Of a stretch of DNA of 64,000 nt, positions 22,858-36,400 are shown piece after piece (position 1 is the first letter of the stretch; each line of letters opens with the position of its first letter). The translations under genes were made by a program, and so were the position numbers. The notes beneath the pieces are model-generated. The model was not told where the DNA came from. It did no database searches and was given only the letters and a program-made list of their open reading frames with translations. Origin of the DNA: Akebia trifoliata (taxonomy: Eukaryota > Streptophyta > Magnoliopsida > Ranunculales > Lardizabalaceae); the NCBI GenBank assembly GCA_017979445.1, contig CM030707.1, positions 18,551,086 through 18,615,085 on the forward strand, read 5' to 3'.

Positions 22858-22886
22858 ACACAATTGGACTATTTGTCCAATTGTGT
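22858..22886. repeat. Perfect 12-bp inverted repeat with 5-bp loop
   Basis: ACACAATTGGAC, loop TATTT, then GTCCAATTGTGT. It lies about 110-130 bp upstream of the presumed minus-strand leader exon. Confidence 0.8.
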
Positions 22887-22933
22887 GTATGCTCTAGTAG
22901 GGCAGGCCGGGTCGGATTGGGTCAAAGCTTGGG

Positions 22934-22986
22934 CCATTGATAGTAGGTTTTAGTTCTTGACCATTGATGGTAGGTTTTAGTTCTTA
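22934..22986. repeat. 27-bp direct repeat, two units
   Basis: CCATTGATAGTAGGTTTTAG plus TTCTTGA is repeated at once with one substitution near its middle (22934-22960 and 22961-22986). Confidence 0.8.
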
Positions 22987-22998
22987 CTAGCTTACGTT

Positions 22999-23120
22999 GA
23001 GAGTTACTATTGCCACACCAACTTTTACTAATGCCATACCAACTATCTCTGCAATTCTTTGATGATTTACGTAGGAATTGGTGTGGCATTAGTAAAAGTT
23101 GGTGTGACAATACAACTCTC
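22999..23120. mobile_element. Foldback MITE, 122 bp
   Basis: Arms of about 45 bp are near-perfect reverse complements: GAGAGTTACTATTGCCACAC on the left, and GTGTGACAATACAACTCTC at the far right end. A short loop lies between. No clear target duplication. It encodes nothing. Confidence 0.75.
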
Positions 23121-25346
23121 TTTAGATTTGAGTGTTGAAACATGTAGGACTTAAAATGCGTCTGATTCGGGTTGGAATCCATATCTAAATCTGACTCAAA
23201 TCCTACTATATAAATCATATTTGAATCATTTTGTTTTCACGTGATCTGTATATAGATCTAACCCGACCGAATTGCTTGATTTGGATCGGGTCAAGATGGA
23301 AAACTAAGAACGGTTCAACATTTTTCTTCTATACTAGTTTGTTAATTGCTATATTATCCTATTTTACTACTATAATCACATTATATAAGAATTTATCTTA
23401 TATTAAAGTAGTAGAAAACGATATTTTAAAAAAACCTAAAATATAGTTTCAAAGCAATATATAATTCAAATCTAGGCGGATATATGGATGGATCTGTATC
23501 CGACTCAGATCATTGGACATCAAACTATATTTGGCCTATTTTTTATTTGGATCTACTCCAAGGACTGAAAGTCACTAAATTCATATTTCGAATCACTTGA
23601 ATTTTGTATGAAATGCCCTATAAACATGTGTACTTCAAAAAATTATCAATGTAGGTGTCTCAAAATTGATATATATATATTCTTTTTGGGCGGGCAAATG
23701 AGATTAGTAATTAATAATCAGTAGGAGGAGGTAGATTTTGCAAATCGCTACTTTATTGTCCTAAGCGTTACCACCCCACCTATGTTTCGATAACTCAGAT
23801 ATTTTACTCTCTTTTTATTATATCTTTTGGATTAGCAGTATTACTTACTCCTTCCTTCCTTCCCTCTGAAGTTGTTTTAAGGGAATAAAAAGAAAATAGA
23901 ACTAAATAATAAAAATAAATAAATTTTAATAAATTAAACATGAAATCAAGTAGGTAAAAAAAACCCATATTCCAAACAAACAAATTAAAACTCAAAAAAT
24001 GACCTTTCAAGGCAAAGGGATTGATTAGGGAAGGTCTCATGTTCTTATTATATTACACATTGGCCTTGCGTGAGATTAGATAATGGATCGACTATCATCT
24101 CGTGGGAATTGTGTCAACAAAGATAACTTCATTCTAAAACTCCTAATTAAATATTGAATCCTACATTTGAATTTCTAGTGAAAACGAACAATCTATAATG
24201 ATGTTAGCTTGCATTTCATCTCGATGCTCCGAAATGAGTTGGGATAGAATCATCATCAATTATTTATTTTATGTGGTCAATTGTTCCTTTGGCTTGGACA
24301 ACTCTTGACCAATGCCTTATTTGACCTAAAGTTGTTCCATCGGCCATGCCATCACTTTTCCTTCTTCTTCTTAGGCGTTGATGTTTAAATTTGAACATTG
24401 GCAACTTCTTTTGTGGGACAAAACTTCCAAGCACCTAATTTTGGAACTCTCATAATGCTTAAAAATATCTCTTATTGGAAATATGTAGTTGTAACTAACA
24501 AGACAAAGAACTAAGTTGAAAATCAATTGAGGTGTGATGAATCACTGCCTTTAAGAATATATCACTCCCTTCCAAAATTGTATCTCGATGGAATTAGTTA
24601 CAGGGGAATACCATCCAAGGTACAACAATCACAATCCCAAATGAAGCATGCACTTGCAATGGTTGAGAAAATTTGAATGCTTAGTTCACTTCTTATTGAA
24701 AGTTGGAAGAGAAAATATTAGGGTTAGGACACAAAGCATAAGAAAAATATAGATAGAAAGTTTATGTGTATTTTGTGTTAGGTAAAAACTTTTTATAAAG
24801 ACCTCACGGATATGATCGTTCGATTAAACTTATTAAGCTAATTAATTCTATTAAATATGAGATGACAATTGTTTTAAAATGTTATAAGTACAAAAATTAG
24901 ATTAGATTTAATGAAAATAAATGGATAACGAATCGGGTTGAAAAATACTTTGATTCGGGTAGCAAAAACCAAATCAATCATGCGCATGCAAACGAGGCTA
25001 GAAAAGTGAGGATTTACACCTCCCATCTGCGTGTGATGATTGTATACGTCTCACTCGATTAACTCTTTTTCAAGTTGCCTCACAAATAGAATTTTGGTTG
25101 GGTTTCATCTACGCATGGGCCTTTACTTATTCTTTATAACCTTACCACACAAGTAAACACATGGTGATATATAAAGATATAACAAGTCTTTCTCATAATC
25201 GATGTGGGAGTAAATATTTTAGAGAACAATTCAAACACCCATTACTTGTGTGTTGGATATACCCAGAATAGTTAAAATGGTAAAGTTATTTTTTGTGTTT
25301 GGTAATACCAAAATAGTTAAAAGCTAAGAGTACAATCATTTTATAC
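23121..25346. other. No gene recognised
   Basis: AT-rich DNA. A minus frame at 23804-24040 and others are short and match nothing. A small TA run lies at about 23670-23680. Confidence 0.45.
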
Positions 25347-25349
25347 TTA

Positions 25350-26700
25350 GGGTATGTTAGGTAACACTTCTGAAGTCTAAAGTTTGAAGTTTGAAGTCTA
25401 GTTTCTGTTTTCTAGAATCTAAAATTTGGTTCTAGAAAAATTGTTTGTTTGTCATTTTTAAAAGCTTTTGGTTATAAACAGAATTTTAAAACATAATGGT
25501 CATTTTGACAATATTACGTTTTTGTAATTCTAATAAAATGTTAACCGAAAAACATAACATATTATGCATAATGAAATCACTCACACATTTAATTTTGATT
25601 TCTAATAAATCAAACATCCCAAAAGTATTATTTTCAAATTGGATTCATACTTAAGAAATTATATTCCAACAAGGTAATACTTAAATAATAAATAATCATA
25701 CATTTTCTAGTTGATTTGCAATATGATCACGTAAAGTGATTATATCAGCTTGTGCTTGCAGTGAAAATATTTTATTATAATATAGTGGATCTTCTGACGG
25801 TTTAGAATCTATTAAAGGATTGCTCGCTTCGTCAACATCAACTTCATATTGTCAAAATAACTCATCATAGAAAGAAACACGGTATAAGAAGTTGTGTATT
25901 GACATACATATGATAACAATATCATGTTGGGTGTGATAATGATATGAAGGCATTTGGTTCAAAATCGAAAATCTTTTTTCATATACCAAAGTATGTACAT
26001 TGTTAAATTTCAATGACATTCTCAACCAAGCGTGTGCATGGTTAAATTTCTCATTTCTACCCATTGCACGCGTTCCTCGATATGTTCTTAACCAATACCT
26101 TGTATTACGATATGGAATCATAAAATCCCTAATATGTGTCTATATGCAGCATCACACAAATAATACATATCTACAACAAATATAAAAAATATGTAAAACT
26201 TGTGCTATTGATTGTAAGATTAATGTCTACAAATATAATTTGATAATATATACTTCGAGGAGACATTGGAAAATTGTTAGACAAATTACGCAATATCTCA
26301 TTTAACACCCCGAGTTATGTACAATTCCTTCCCATCCAGCCATCACATATATAAACTTCATATCAAAATCACACACTACCATGATGTTTTGAAAATATTT
26401 TTCTTGTCCCCTTCCTCTGAATGGGACTTGTTGATCAAGCAGGAATGTATGCATCAATTAATGTGACATCTAATGCATCGACAACACCTTTAAACGACCC
26501 TTCTCTCAGATGTAAATGAGATCTAAATTTTTCCATTGGTTTGTCAAATACTAGGATATCTATTATCTCTCATGAGAACTGTGTCATTACATCCAATACT
26601 TCATCAAAAATACCTACTTACGATTTTTTCAAATTGTTGGAATCGATATTTTACTAATCAATTTTGATAATTATGACATATTGTCATCAAAAACATTATC
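25350..26700 (-). mobile_element. PIF/Harbinger DNA transposon remnant
   Basis: The left end GGGTATGTTAGGTAACACTT (25350) is preceded by TTA, the usual 3-bp Harbinger target. A transposase remnant follows on the minus strand (25852-26560). The right end and the Myb-like second gene are missing; the DNA runs into the truncated chromovirus copy at about 26705. Confidence 0.65.
25852..26560 (-). pseudogene. Harbinger transposase (DDE_Tnp_4-type) pseudogene
   Basis: Minus-strand pieces in family order: KGVVDALDVTLIDAYIPA (family AIDGTH; first catalytic Asp), FRGRGQEKYFQNIMVVCDFDMKF, YVMAGWEGIVHNS, a CDAAY piece (family VDAGYP; second Asp), then IPYRNTRYWLRTYRG and KRFSILNQMPSY..IVIICMSIHNF. The third acidic residue is not recognisable. 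Frames are broken by stops. Confidence 0.75.
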
Positions 26701-26704
26701 TACT

Positions 26705-28275
26705 ATCACTTAGCCAAATGAGCTTCAGAAAGTTCTACCGCCACATATACTGATAGGTCATCAAAATGAATTACTATCTGGTACCACGCCTCCTGTAAGG
26801 GGGCCTTATAGGATGAATTCTCCAAGATTAACTGAGTTAAGCAAGCAACATTATGGGTTTTTGCAACGTTGTGTCAATTATCGAGTGTCAAAGAAGACCA
26901 CCATAAAAAACATGTATCTTATTCAACGGATTACCAACTTATGTGATAAACTTGGGACAACCAAGTACTCATTCAAGTTGAGTTTGAGATCAAGTTACTG
27001 TCAAGTTCAAGTTGCAGATGAAACCTCTTAGTTACTTCGTCAGAATGTCATCAAGAATTGGGGTATGCCCAAAAACATTGTCAATAACAAATATTCAAGA
27101 GTCACAAGGAAGTTATGGGACGAACTGTGCAGATTACTTGGGTTTCAACTAGACTTTCCAATCAGTGGACATCTTCAATTAGATTGACAAACAGAGATAT
27201 TCAGTTCCATGTTGGAGTATTTGAGGCATCTTGCCAATGCCAAACTTATGAATTGAACGAATTTGTTCAATTTCAACATACAGAAGAGTTCTTCCTCTAA
27301 CAAGAGTCATTTTGAAATTATCACAGGCCAATAATATTTAACTTCTCACACTATTGTTTCATGCTACAAGAGACAAAGTCCAAGGATGTACAGGTTTGCT
27401 AAACTCTGGTTACCGTACAAGTTACGTAGCATTCACCTTATCTTCCATGCAATAAGTCTCAAGTCATACCATGTAGATCCAACAGATCCTACCTACAGCA
27501 TTCCAACACGTATATATTCTCATTCAACTATAACGTATTATCAACAAAGTTCTCAAAAGTGTCAAGTCAGCAACAGTTTAAGCCAACAATAACAACAACA
27601 GCACATGGAGTACTTCGTCACATAGAAGGACATGCCAGAATGTGAAATTACCAAGGATAGTGCAGAAAACCTACTGCTTTTCAAGCAGAAGATTGAAAAG
27701 TTTATCATGGCAATGCGACGAGGACGTCTATAGAATAGGTAGGGGAGACTGTGACAATCATACATTTTGTCCCTTAAAGTTAGGTGTAAGCTCGCCCTGA
27801 AGTCACCTATGACTATGCAAGGCTCAATATGAAGCCATATCAACCCTATGCCAAGGCATATCTGTTAGTTTAGTGGCATTTCTATAATAAGGGAGTATGA
27901 TCGACCTTCACTTTTGATGTTTCCTTCTGAAAACTTAGGAAAGACTTAGCGTACTCTTTGTATGAAGGGTGTCTAATGCTTCCCAATCCCCAGCCTACAC
28001 CCACGATAACTTCAGCCCTCGCGCCAAGTTATGTGGAAGTCTCGCGTGTCATAGGATCATCTTTTGCTTGTAATACACATTTATGCTTTTGTAACGTATT
28101 ACTCCTTGTAATCAATATTATATCAACAAAGTTGTATCCGGTCTTTACCTCATGTTGTCCCGTTAGCTTGTTTGTTTGCTACATTTGTAGTGTACGATAA
28201 TTTTTACATACTTGCTTGTGGATTAGGACCCCCTTACACCGCACGACCTCGCTTTGAAAAAACACGGTCGTGACA
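26705..28275 (+). mobile_element. Second, 5'-truncated copy of the chromovirus derivative
   Basis: It starts inside the protease-RT linker and follows the 10523-14560 element to its 3' end. It has the same compressed order of RT start (PRLTELSKQ, NYRVSKKTTIKN), late integrase (IKNWGMP, EYLRHLANA, NKSHFEIITGQ) and chromodomain tail. The 3' LTR is at 27750-28275. The gag, protease and 5' LTR are missing. It has many more stops than the first copy, so it is older. Confidence 0.82.
27750..28275 (+). repeat. 3' LTR of second chromovirus copy
   Basis: 526 bp from TGTGACAATCAT, after a purine tract AGGTAGGGGAGAC, to CGGTCGTGACA. It aligns along its length with the LTRs of the first element, with several deletions. 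Confidence 0.8.
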
Positions 28276-31200
28276 TCTAGTCATGGACCTAGTTAATTTT
28301 AAGCTTTTATTGGATTTGGGTTTTGGACTGGGCCTTTATCTTGGATTTTTAAAGTCATGTTCTATCCTACACGACTTTCGATTCTCTTGGGATTGGCCTT
28401 AACAATTTTGGGTGTCTACAACATGTATTAGTAATTTGACCAAACAAGCCCGGGAGTTCAATCAAATCGAAGAAGAAAAATGACCGAAGTGTAACCAAAA
28501 TATTCATTTGAGCCTGGATCTCAATGACCAACGGTCAAGCATAAGCTTGCTTTCGTTTTTGGTCACCTAACGGCCATGCCATTTTTGTACCGACCCTCAT
28601 TTAGTTAGTGTACATGTTATTTTTGCCTTAACATTCACTTGCCTACATGTAGGCTAAATTTACTATAGCTTTCACTCACTTAAAACCAGTTTGGTTAAGC
28701 AGTTGAAATAAGCATTTGAGCACATGTGTACCCAATATTTACTTAAGAAAATGACTCTCTAAATCCTTCGTTAAGTGGCTTATTCCTCAAGTAAATCCCC
28801 TCTTCCCACTATATCTTTGCATTAAGCTTATCCTAATCCCCCCACCAAGATTTTCTAATAATTCTCATATTATTCCAATCTTGACTCATGGTCTCATTTG
28901 ATCCCCACATAGTATTTATTACCCTTTTGCTCCCAATTCATTGAGATTCAATTAGAGAGATTTATACTTAAGCTCATCTCTATAATTCTTAATTCAAAGC
29001 CTATTTTACATAATTCTTTGTAAATTGACCATGTTCAAAATGTTTTAACTATTTTATCCAACCAAGAGAATTCTTTAGAACTTGTGTGCAATGATCTTTC
29101 TATCATTTAGTTTGTTTGAGACTCTTTTAAAATAGTGACTGAAAAATCTAAAATCCCAATTCATAATTACATGCCATTGATACTTTTTTAAAATCCTAAT
29201 ACCTAAAGTTAAGGGATTTTTACACTTTTGTTTCTCAATTAGAATTTTTTAGAACCTTGAGTGCTTTGACACCTCTGCCTTTTGATGATCATGATTAATA
29301 AGTCTCATGGAGGTGTAAAAGACAATTAGGAACAAGTTGATAAAAGATATTTGAAGTCATATATTGAATTTTTTTTAGAATATTTGAAAATTAAGGAAAT
29401 TGGACAAGTAATCTCACTAAAGCCTATAAATAGAGGACCCATCTAAGGCAAATAGAAGAGAAAAGTCTAAGACCTACAATTATGTTATTTTCTTTTCTTG
29501 AAACCTTCTACTATCGCAAAACCTTGCCCAAATCTAGTCTCATACATCCTAGAAGCCTAAACCAAAAAGAAGTGAAAAAAATCAAAAGTGGGGAGAGTTT
29601 TACATTTTTAATTTTATGTAATAAATCTCTCTTTATTCCCCCCCTTAATCCCCCCCCCCCACCCCCATTTTTTAATTTCAAACACTTTTTTGCTTCTTGT
29701 TATATAATAATTTGCTTCTTTTATTTTAATGGCATAAGGAGGTAGAGAGTAATCCCTTGCTTAAGTGAGATAATCTCCTATTTCTAAGTCTAGAATAAAC
29801 TCATAGAAAGCATGTAGTTTATAATAATAAGTTCACATCCCTTTAAATTTCAAGCATCTTTAAATTCTTAGTTTAATCCTTTTTAGTTCTTTTTATTTTT
29901 TTATGGTTTAAGGAGGTAGAGAGCAAGACTTCACAATGTAAAGCAATCTTCCCTTTCTAAATCCATTAATAAGTTCATTTGAGAACATATGATATATACA
30001 TAAGGAGCAACACCACATGTTTATCTACCTTCAAAAGGGTCATGAGTCAAAGGTGGAGGTCTTTCTAAATCTACATCTAATCATCTAAATCAACAAAAAT
30101 AGTCTCAAAGGAACACATCTTTATGTATAAGATTTTAAGTTCCACAAAAAACGTATCCATTTATAGATATGTCCTAAGGACTAAACCAACAAAAGAAAGC
30201 AACTCTCAGGTGAGTACATGAATGTATGATAGTGCTTAAGGACTCAAAAAGTGAAATTCAAGTAGATTTGCACTCAAGTCCCAAGGCCATGAAAAAAAAT
30301 CAGCAAACACCCATTTTCATTTTTAATTTTCTCATTACTTCCATTTTGCGATTTCACAAACCAAACTATAATACGTTTTATTCCTAATTTCTTCTATCTC
30401 CTCTACTTAAAAAAAAACAGTTTTCAACTTCATTCTTGGCTATTCTTTGGTAATCATTACTTGATGGATGAGACAAGATGCCTAACACCTTCATTGTTCA
30501 TCAACCAAACCTCCCTACCTAATTCTTCGGTGGACCTTACTCTTTCCATTGTTGTGAGTCACCACAAAACAAAAAATAAATTTCTAAAATTCATTTTTAT
30601 TATATCTATTCACACCTTAAACATTGAATGGTGACGATTCATAAACTCATGTAGATGAGGTTAAAACCATTTGAACCTCACGTATCTATAAAAATTAAAT
30701 TATTATGCATAACAAAATGATTTGAAAACTATACATGTGCCAAACTAGTCACAATGCATTTGAGCAGGTACTTGTTATAATAGTTGCTCATAATCTTACT
30801 ATTTCACCGTAGCCTACAATCCACCATTAGATATATGACATTCATGGTACTTCAGATAATAAAATTCATTTTGAGGTGGTATCCATAAAAATTATGAGAG
30901 GGAAACATGTTGTGGTCGTTGTCGAGAGTCCTATCACATCGACCTCCATGGAGCATCATGGTGTGGGAGAAGTGACAAGAGTTAGTACTTCCACTAAAAT
31001 GGATGCATGTGAAGGAGAGGGTATATTTGTGGTCCACTTCAAGGGAGGAGAGGGTTTTGGTTTTAGTTCTTTTCTAACATGCTTGGAGGATCAAGGGGAC
31101 CCTCAACCTAATTTTTGGATTTTTAAGTACTATGTATTTTTCATAATGTATTTTTAATTTTTTTTTTCGACCAATAATACATACATAAGTAATAATTTGC

Positions 31201-31638
31201 CTATCCGAACTATTTAATTAACTTTTTGCCTTACTATTTAATTTTTACAACCAATAATGCATACATACCTCCTAGTTTAGATCTTGACTCCAAATTAGTC
31301 ACTATTTTTAATTCTAAAATCTATAAAGCTAGCTGATTTTTTGGTGTTTGTAATGTTTTAATAGATATGAATTGATCCAAATAAATAGTGCCCATGATGT
31401 CTGAATTGATAAAATTTTCGAAACAATCCTTGGTTCGATTATTATATTTGGATGGATAAATCAAGATGATTTTTTGAGTAACATTATAAAAGAGTAAATT
31501 TGTCATTTATAATCTTAAAAAATTGGATATCGTGCCCAGACTCTTGGAAACTTTTTAAGTCTTTCAAAAGATATGAATGTTTCACTTCATTCAATTAATG
31601 AAAGAATAAAAATAAAAAAATTTAATTTCAAAATAGAG
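28276..31638. other. No gene recognised; TATA-like site and a diverged direct repeat
   Basis: A promoter-like CCTATAAATAGAGGACC occurs at about 29424-29440 with no coding sequence after it. A block beginning GG(C/T)(A/T)TAAGGAGGTAGAGAG occurs at about 29730 and again about 180 bp later, each followed by similar text. C-runs lie at 29640-29665. Open frames such as 30876-31157 match no family I know. Confidence 0.4.
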
Positions 31639-31712
31639 CGACCACAGTGGGAGTCGAACCCACGACCTTTTGATCCGAAGTCAAACGCGCTAATCCACTG
31701 CGCTATGCGGTC
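31639..31712 (-). tRNA. tRNA-Arg (anticodon UCG)
   Basis: 74 nt. The acceptor arm GACCGCA/TGTGGTC pairs fully with one G-U. The D stem is GCGC/GCGC, and the anticodon stem TTTGA/TCAAA encloses loop CTTCGGA with anticodon TCG. The T arm GTGGG/CCCAC has loop TTCGACT, and the A and B boxes are intact. It has no intron. A T-rich stretch for termination follows downstream on the minus strand (AATTAAATTTTTTT). Confidence 0.95.
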
Positions 31713-32103
31713 ATTTCTGAAACTCTTTGTCACAAAAATTTATAAAACAATTAAATAAAAGGAAGAACCTTTTCCTATGGCATCACCAGATAATCAAGAA
31801 ATGGAGGGATCCTCCTCTCCCAACTAAGCCTCAAACGATCTTTGAGTCAAATATAATTTGAAATGGGAGAAAAAACACAAGCTTCCTGGGACCATTATAG
31901 ATTTTTTAGGTGAATCCCTAAATATATTTTACCATTTTAGTCATACATCATATGTTATCATGGTTTTAAATCTCGCCTGAGTCATCTCAGTATCGTCCAC
32001 GAACGAGATGGATAGACAAGGCATCTCACATATGCAAAATCTCGCGAGACAAACTAGATGACTTGGATGATATTTTGAAAAAAAATATTATTTGTATATA
32101 TAT

Positions 32104-32459
32104 GGGGAGCATTTAAGGGACAGAAGTTAAAAAACATATGTAAAAACAATCATTTTTCAAAATATGGGTTAAAAGTTTCGGATTGAAATGATTTTTTGTG
32201 AGGATGATCTCTATAATAAGAAGATCATCCTAACAAAAAATCAACCCAATCTGAACCTTCAAACCCCATCAAAAGTAATTTAGAATGTAGACTATTGATT
32301 TTTTACCAATAATTTGTAAATCACTTTGATGGATTTAAAAGTTTCATAGAATCCATCCTCACAAAAAATCAGCTCAATCCGAAATTTTTACCCTAAATTT
32401 TGAAAAATAATTGTTTTTGCATATGTTTTTACTTATGTGCCTTGAACGCCCCCACCCCC
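32104..32459. mobile_element. Foldback element beside TA-rich DNA (Micron-like MITE), copy 1
   Basis: The ends GGGGAGCATTTAAGGGACAG and the reverse complement of the right end (GGGGGCGTTCAAGGCACA) start imperfect arms of about 80 bp. A TA run (TATATATAT) borders the left side and TATTATTAT the right. Inside is a palindrome built on TTTTTTGTGAGGATGATCTC and its complement, shared with the copy at 43355. No coding capacity. Confidence 0.65.
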
Positions 32460-32687
32460 ATATTATTATTTATAAAAAATAATATTTAAATTAGATTGAA
32501 AGTGTTGACTTGCTAGGAGAAATAAAATAGAGACTACCCTAAAGATGAGAAGATGTTCCTAGGGATTATGTAAGTTCTCTAAGATCTATACATATCCTAT
32601 GAAGACTTTGTTTTTTCTCCTATCTCGACCACACATTTGATAATCAGCACAAACACATCCGATGATAAACATTTTGACTATTAGAGC

Positions 32688-32800
32688 TCCCTTCATAGAA
32701 TTGTAGATCCGTTGTTTCAGGATACACAAGTACAAATCCTTATGATTTTGTACAATTTTGTGAAAGGAGCATACAAAAAAGTGAGTTAGATTATGAGACT
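32688..32800. repeat. GTGTATCCC-type hairpin element, diverged copy
   Basis: The core TTTCAGGATACACAAGTAC lies between weak arms (GCTCCCTTCATAGAATTG... and ...GTGAAAGGAGCATAC). It belongs with the copies at 35-38 and 51-56 kb, which share the layout: arm, GATCTATG-like block, GGATACAC, and the complement. Confidence 0.45.
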
Positions 32801-33414
32801 CTTCTTATTATTTTCAAATGATATAAAAAATAAAGGAAAAAAAATCTAAAAAAATAATATAATCTTGACTGGTTATAATCATCAAACAAATTGAGTTGAC
32901 CCAAAAGAGTTCATACTTGCTCGAGTTTTAAAACATGGGAATTAGGGAAAGAGCCCTGATCTTGAGGAACTAAAAACCACTATGACAAAGCGTGGTTCGA
33001 GAATAATTTGGTAAGAAAGCTCTGGAAAAAAAAGAAGGCAAAGGTTGATGAAGTCTAGAAAACATTGGATAAATTAAAAAGTATAAATAATTATTTTAAG
33101 TATAAATATATATATATTAAATAAAAAATAATACTTAAAAATGTGAAAAATAAAAATAATTCGTGAATTTGTTCTGTAAAAAACGGGATTAAATCACGAC
33201 TAAAATCATAGGGTGTTTCAAAAACTTCGTAGTTTTTTGAAAAAATCATGATTTAATATACAAATATTAGATTTACTCGCGACTTTTTAATAAATCACAG
33301 ATTTGTATCGCTATGCTTAGAACAACAATCCAATCCACAATCTACTGTATTGGAACCTAAGATCCTTGTCAGGTGCTACAGTGCACATTTCAACTCTAGA
33401 CTTCCACTTTCAGC

Positions 33415-36400
33415 TTATTTACATATAGACACTAAAATAACACGTGGAGGCTTACCAGGACGTCTAGCATGTTGAGCACATAAGTTGTCAACCAATAGGA
33501 TATCCCCCTTTTGCCACATCAGATCCACACAATTTTCTTCAAGTACTTGCTTGTAGGCATCCAAGGCTTCAGATGGAAAGTGGGTCCCATCTCCAAAGGT
33601 GGCGTTGACATCATTTTCATAGCTAGTGTAGCCTGAGATGGTGTTGAACCAAACCTTCCTTCCTCCAAATTCCCTTATAGGATTCATAGGTCCGTACACA
33701 AACTCTGCACTGCCGTCCTTGTTGAAGTTTACTGGGCTCTACCAAAAACCAACACAAATTAAATTGGATTTCACATGTTACCCTCTTCACTCGGATGAAG
33801 TAATGAAAGAAGAAGTCATTGTTAGTAGTAACGATTTATAAAGATACATCGTTTCGTACATGTCGAAACCTAATATTAAAGATCCAGAGTCAGCTAAACA
33901 AATCGAGTTCCTCCACTTAACTCAAAAGTCAGCCAAACGAATCATTTTTTAAATTAATATATAAAAACTCTTGCAAAATAAATACAATTAGTAAATTTAG
34001 GGGTTTTTTTAATCAAATTATAGAATCGGATTCTCAATTCTGATTGTGGATTATCATAATTAGATTATAGAAACCAATTTTCAGAATCCAAAATTTTGTT
34101 TGATTGACACCATTCTTGAAAATTGATCTTCTGGAAAAAAAAATTACTTGATTGACATTGTAAGATTAAAAATATTTGTCCCAGAGATTAAAGACAACGA
34201 ATTATTGAAAGAAAATCCAAAGATCTTTAGAAGGAGATTGAGAAATAGGGCATTTAGTTCATGTTCTATTAGTGTGTGAGAATCATGAGAAATAGTCTAA
34301 GAATTGTTTTTGAGCCATAATCAAATTCTAGAATCCGAATCTAAAGTCATATCTTTGTGGATGGAAAATGAGTGGAAAAATGATTTCCCTTGAAAATTGA
34401 AAGTGGTTTATAGTTTCACGTTTAATCCCATCCTTAAAACTAAAAAATGAACTCTCTTGTTGACATTTTTCAATGTGCCAACAAAAAGTCGAATTCATTT
34501 TTCCAATGGAATTACATGATCATTAATTTTCAAAGGAACTCATATTACCTTGAAAATGAATTCCAACACCAATAAGTCGCCAATTCTAGAAATCATCATT
34601 CAGGTTGTATATTATTCTTATATATCATAGTATTTTATTTTATTTTTTTCAGAGGAAAATATTTGTGTACCTATTTCTTGCTTCAACTTGGTCTTCAGTT
34701 TGTAGAAATGATTGCCATGTCTTGCTATTGATTTTGCCAAAATTATTCTTTGTCGGGGTCTTCAAACGGAAAACATATCCTATTTCTGATAACTTTGTAA
34801 CGAATTCTGGCACCTTTTCTACCATCTTTTCTACTATAATGTGGCTAGGCACTATCGATGTTTGGCCACCTTCTGGAGATGGTTGTGAACAAAAGAAAAA
34901 TATCTTGGAAGGGAATTGTTTTATCTGCAATCACATGTCAGTCATTAGGAGATCATAACTTTTTTACGTTGATTGCCAATTTGATATAATTCTCTCCCTT
35001 TATCTAGGTTTGGGATCGACAATGTAGTGTAAATGGAGAATTTATAGTCTAACACAACTTTTTCTTAAATCGTGATAAACTAACACTCTTTTTTGTACGC
35101 TCTCTGACCTGACAGTTCACTTAATCATAAATCTATGTTCTTGTGTATCCCGAACCGAAGGATCTATGATTCCTTGAAGGGAGCATACGACTAGCGTCAA
35201 ATTATCACGACTCATTTTTCTTCTAATATTTCAAATACCAAGATTAAATATGATGTATGAGGTATAGATAACTACTATATGTTAATATATGAGTCATTTT
35301 TCACAGATATACTTGTCGACTCAACTCGATTGGATTTTGAAATGACTGAGTCCCAAATCTCGATGGAACCAAGTCATCAAGTCGACTAAAAAATTATTGA
35401 GTCAACTTGTCCCACGTATCCCAATCCAAATTATAAAAGTTCAAACTTATTTGGCGGTTTGTATCTTTTGTTTGAAGGCCAAAAAACAGAAACGAGAAAA
35501 CAATTGCACATAAATTACAAGGTGACATTCACAATGAAAGAAATGGTTGAACCTGACGAATAGAGTTTACATACCAGACATAGTCTACATATGTAGGCCC
35601 ACCAAAAATAGACTCCAACATTTTCTTTAAGAAATGTATTATTTTAGAGTCCTGATTATATGACTCGCCAGTTGGCATACTTAATCTACTCCCTGACATG
35701 AACAAGTTCGGGAATTGTAAATCTATATACGTCTTGGGATACACAACTCCCTTGAGATACCATTTTTATGGGGAAGTGCAATTGTGTATCCCCAAGCATA
35801 CAAGTCTACGGTTCCAAACTTGTCATGTCAAGGAGTCAATTGAGCATGTCACCTGATGAGTCATATTATCACGACTCTATTTTATTAGTGATCGTTGTAT
35901 AAGCTAAATTAAGGGTACACCATAATTTTTATTTTGTGAAAATATTCTTGAAATGTATTTATTATTTTGTTTTTAGTTCAAAAAGTAAAAGTATTTTGGT
36001 TATTATTGTATAATAGTATATTTGTAAGTATAAAAGAACTTTTCTATCTTCAATCCATAGTTGAGGCGACTATTCATTAAATACATGATTGAGATAGGAG
36101 GAAAAACAAAATTTTCATAGACATCAATTCTTATTATCTAGGGATTATGGAAAATTTTTAGAGATACATTTTTCTTGAGAATCACCAACATCTTAATCGT
36201 CTGATTGATGAAGAATCTCAAAGTAGGGTTGAGGATGGGAATGTCAAGGACTCCTGAGAAAAATGTATCCCTTGGAAAAATGTATTGATTTCTAGAAAAT
36301 CTGTTTTTCCTCTTACGGTCTAATCGTTTGTTTGATGGATGGCCTTAGAAAACACTAACCTCAACCTACAGGTGAGGTTCTCCATCAACATGACTGTTGG

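Noticed and set aside
29424..29745. Possible gene starting after the TATA-like CCTATAAATAGAGGACC
   Set aside because: The 87-codon frame downstream is simple sequence with C-runs and no domain.
30876..31157. 93-codon plus-strand frame
   Set aside because: No recognised domain and no gene-like surroundings.
31573..31758. 61-codon plus-strand open frame (contains WESNPRPFDPKSNALIHCA)
   Set aside because: It is the reverse side of the tRNA-Arg gene. This peptide text is a common artefact of tRNA genes read backwards.
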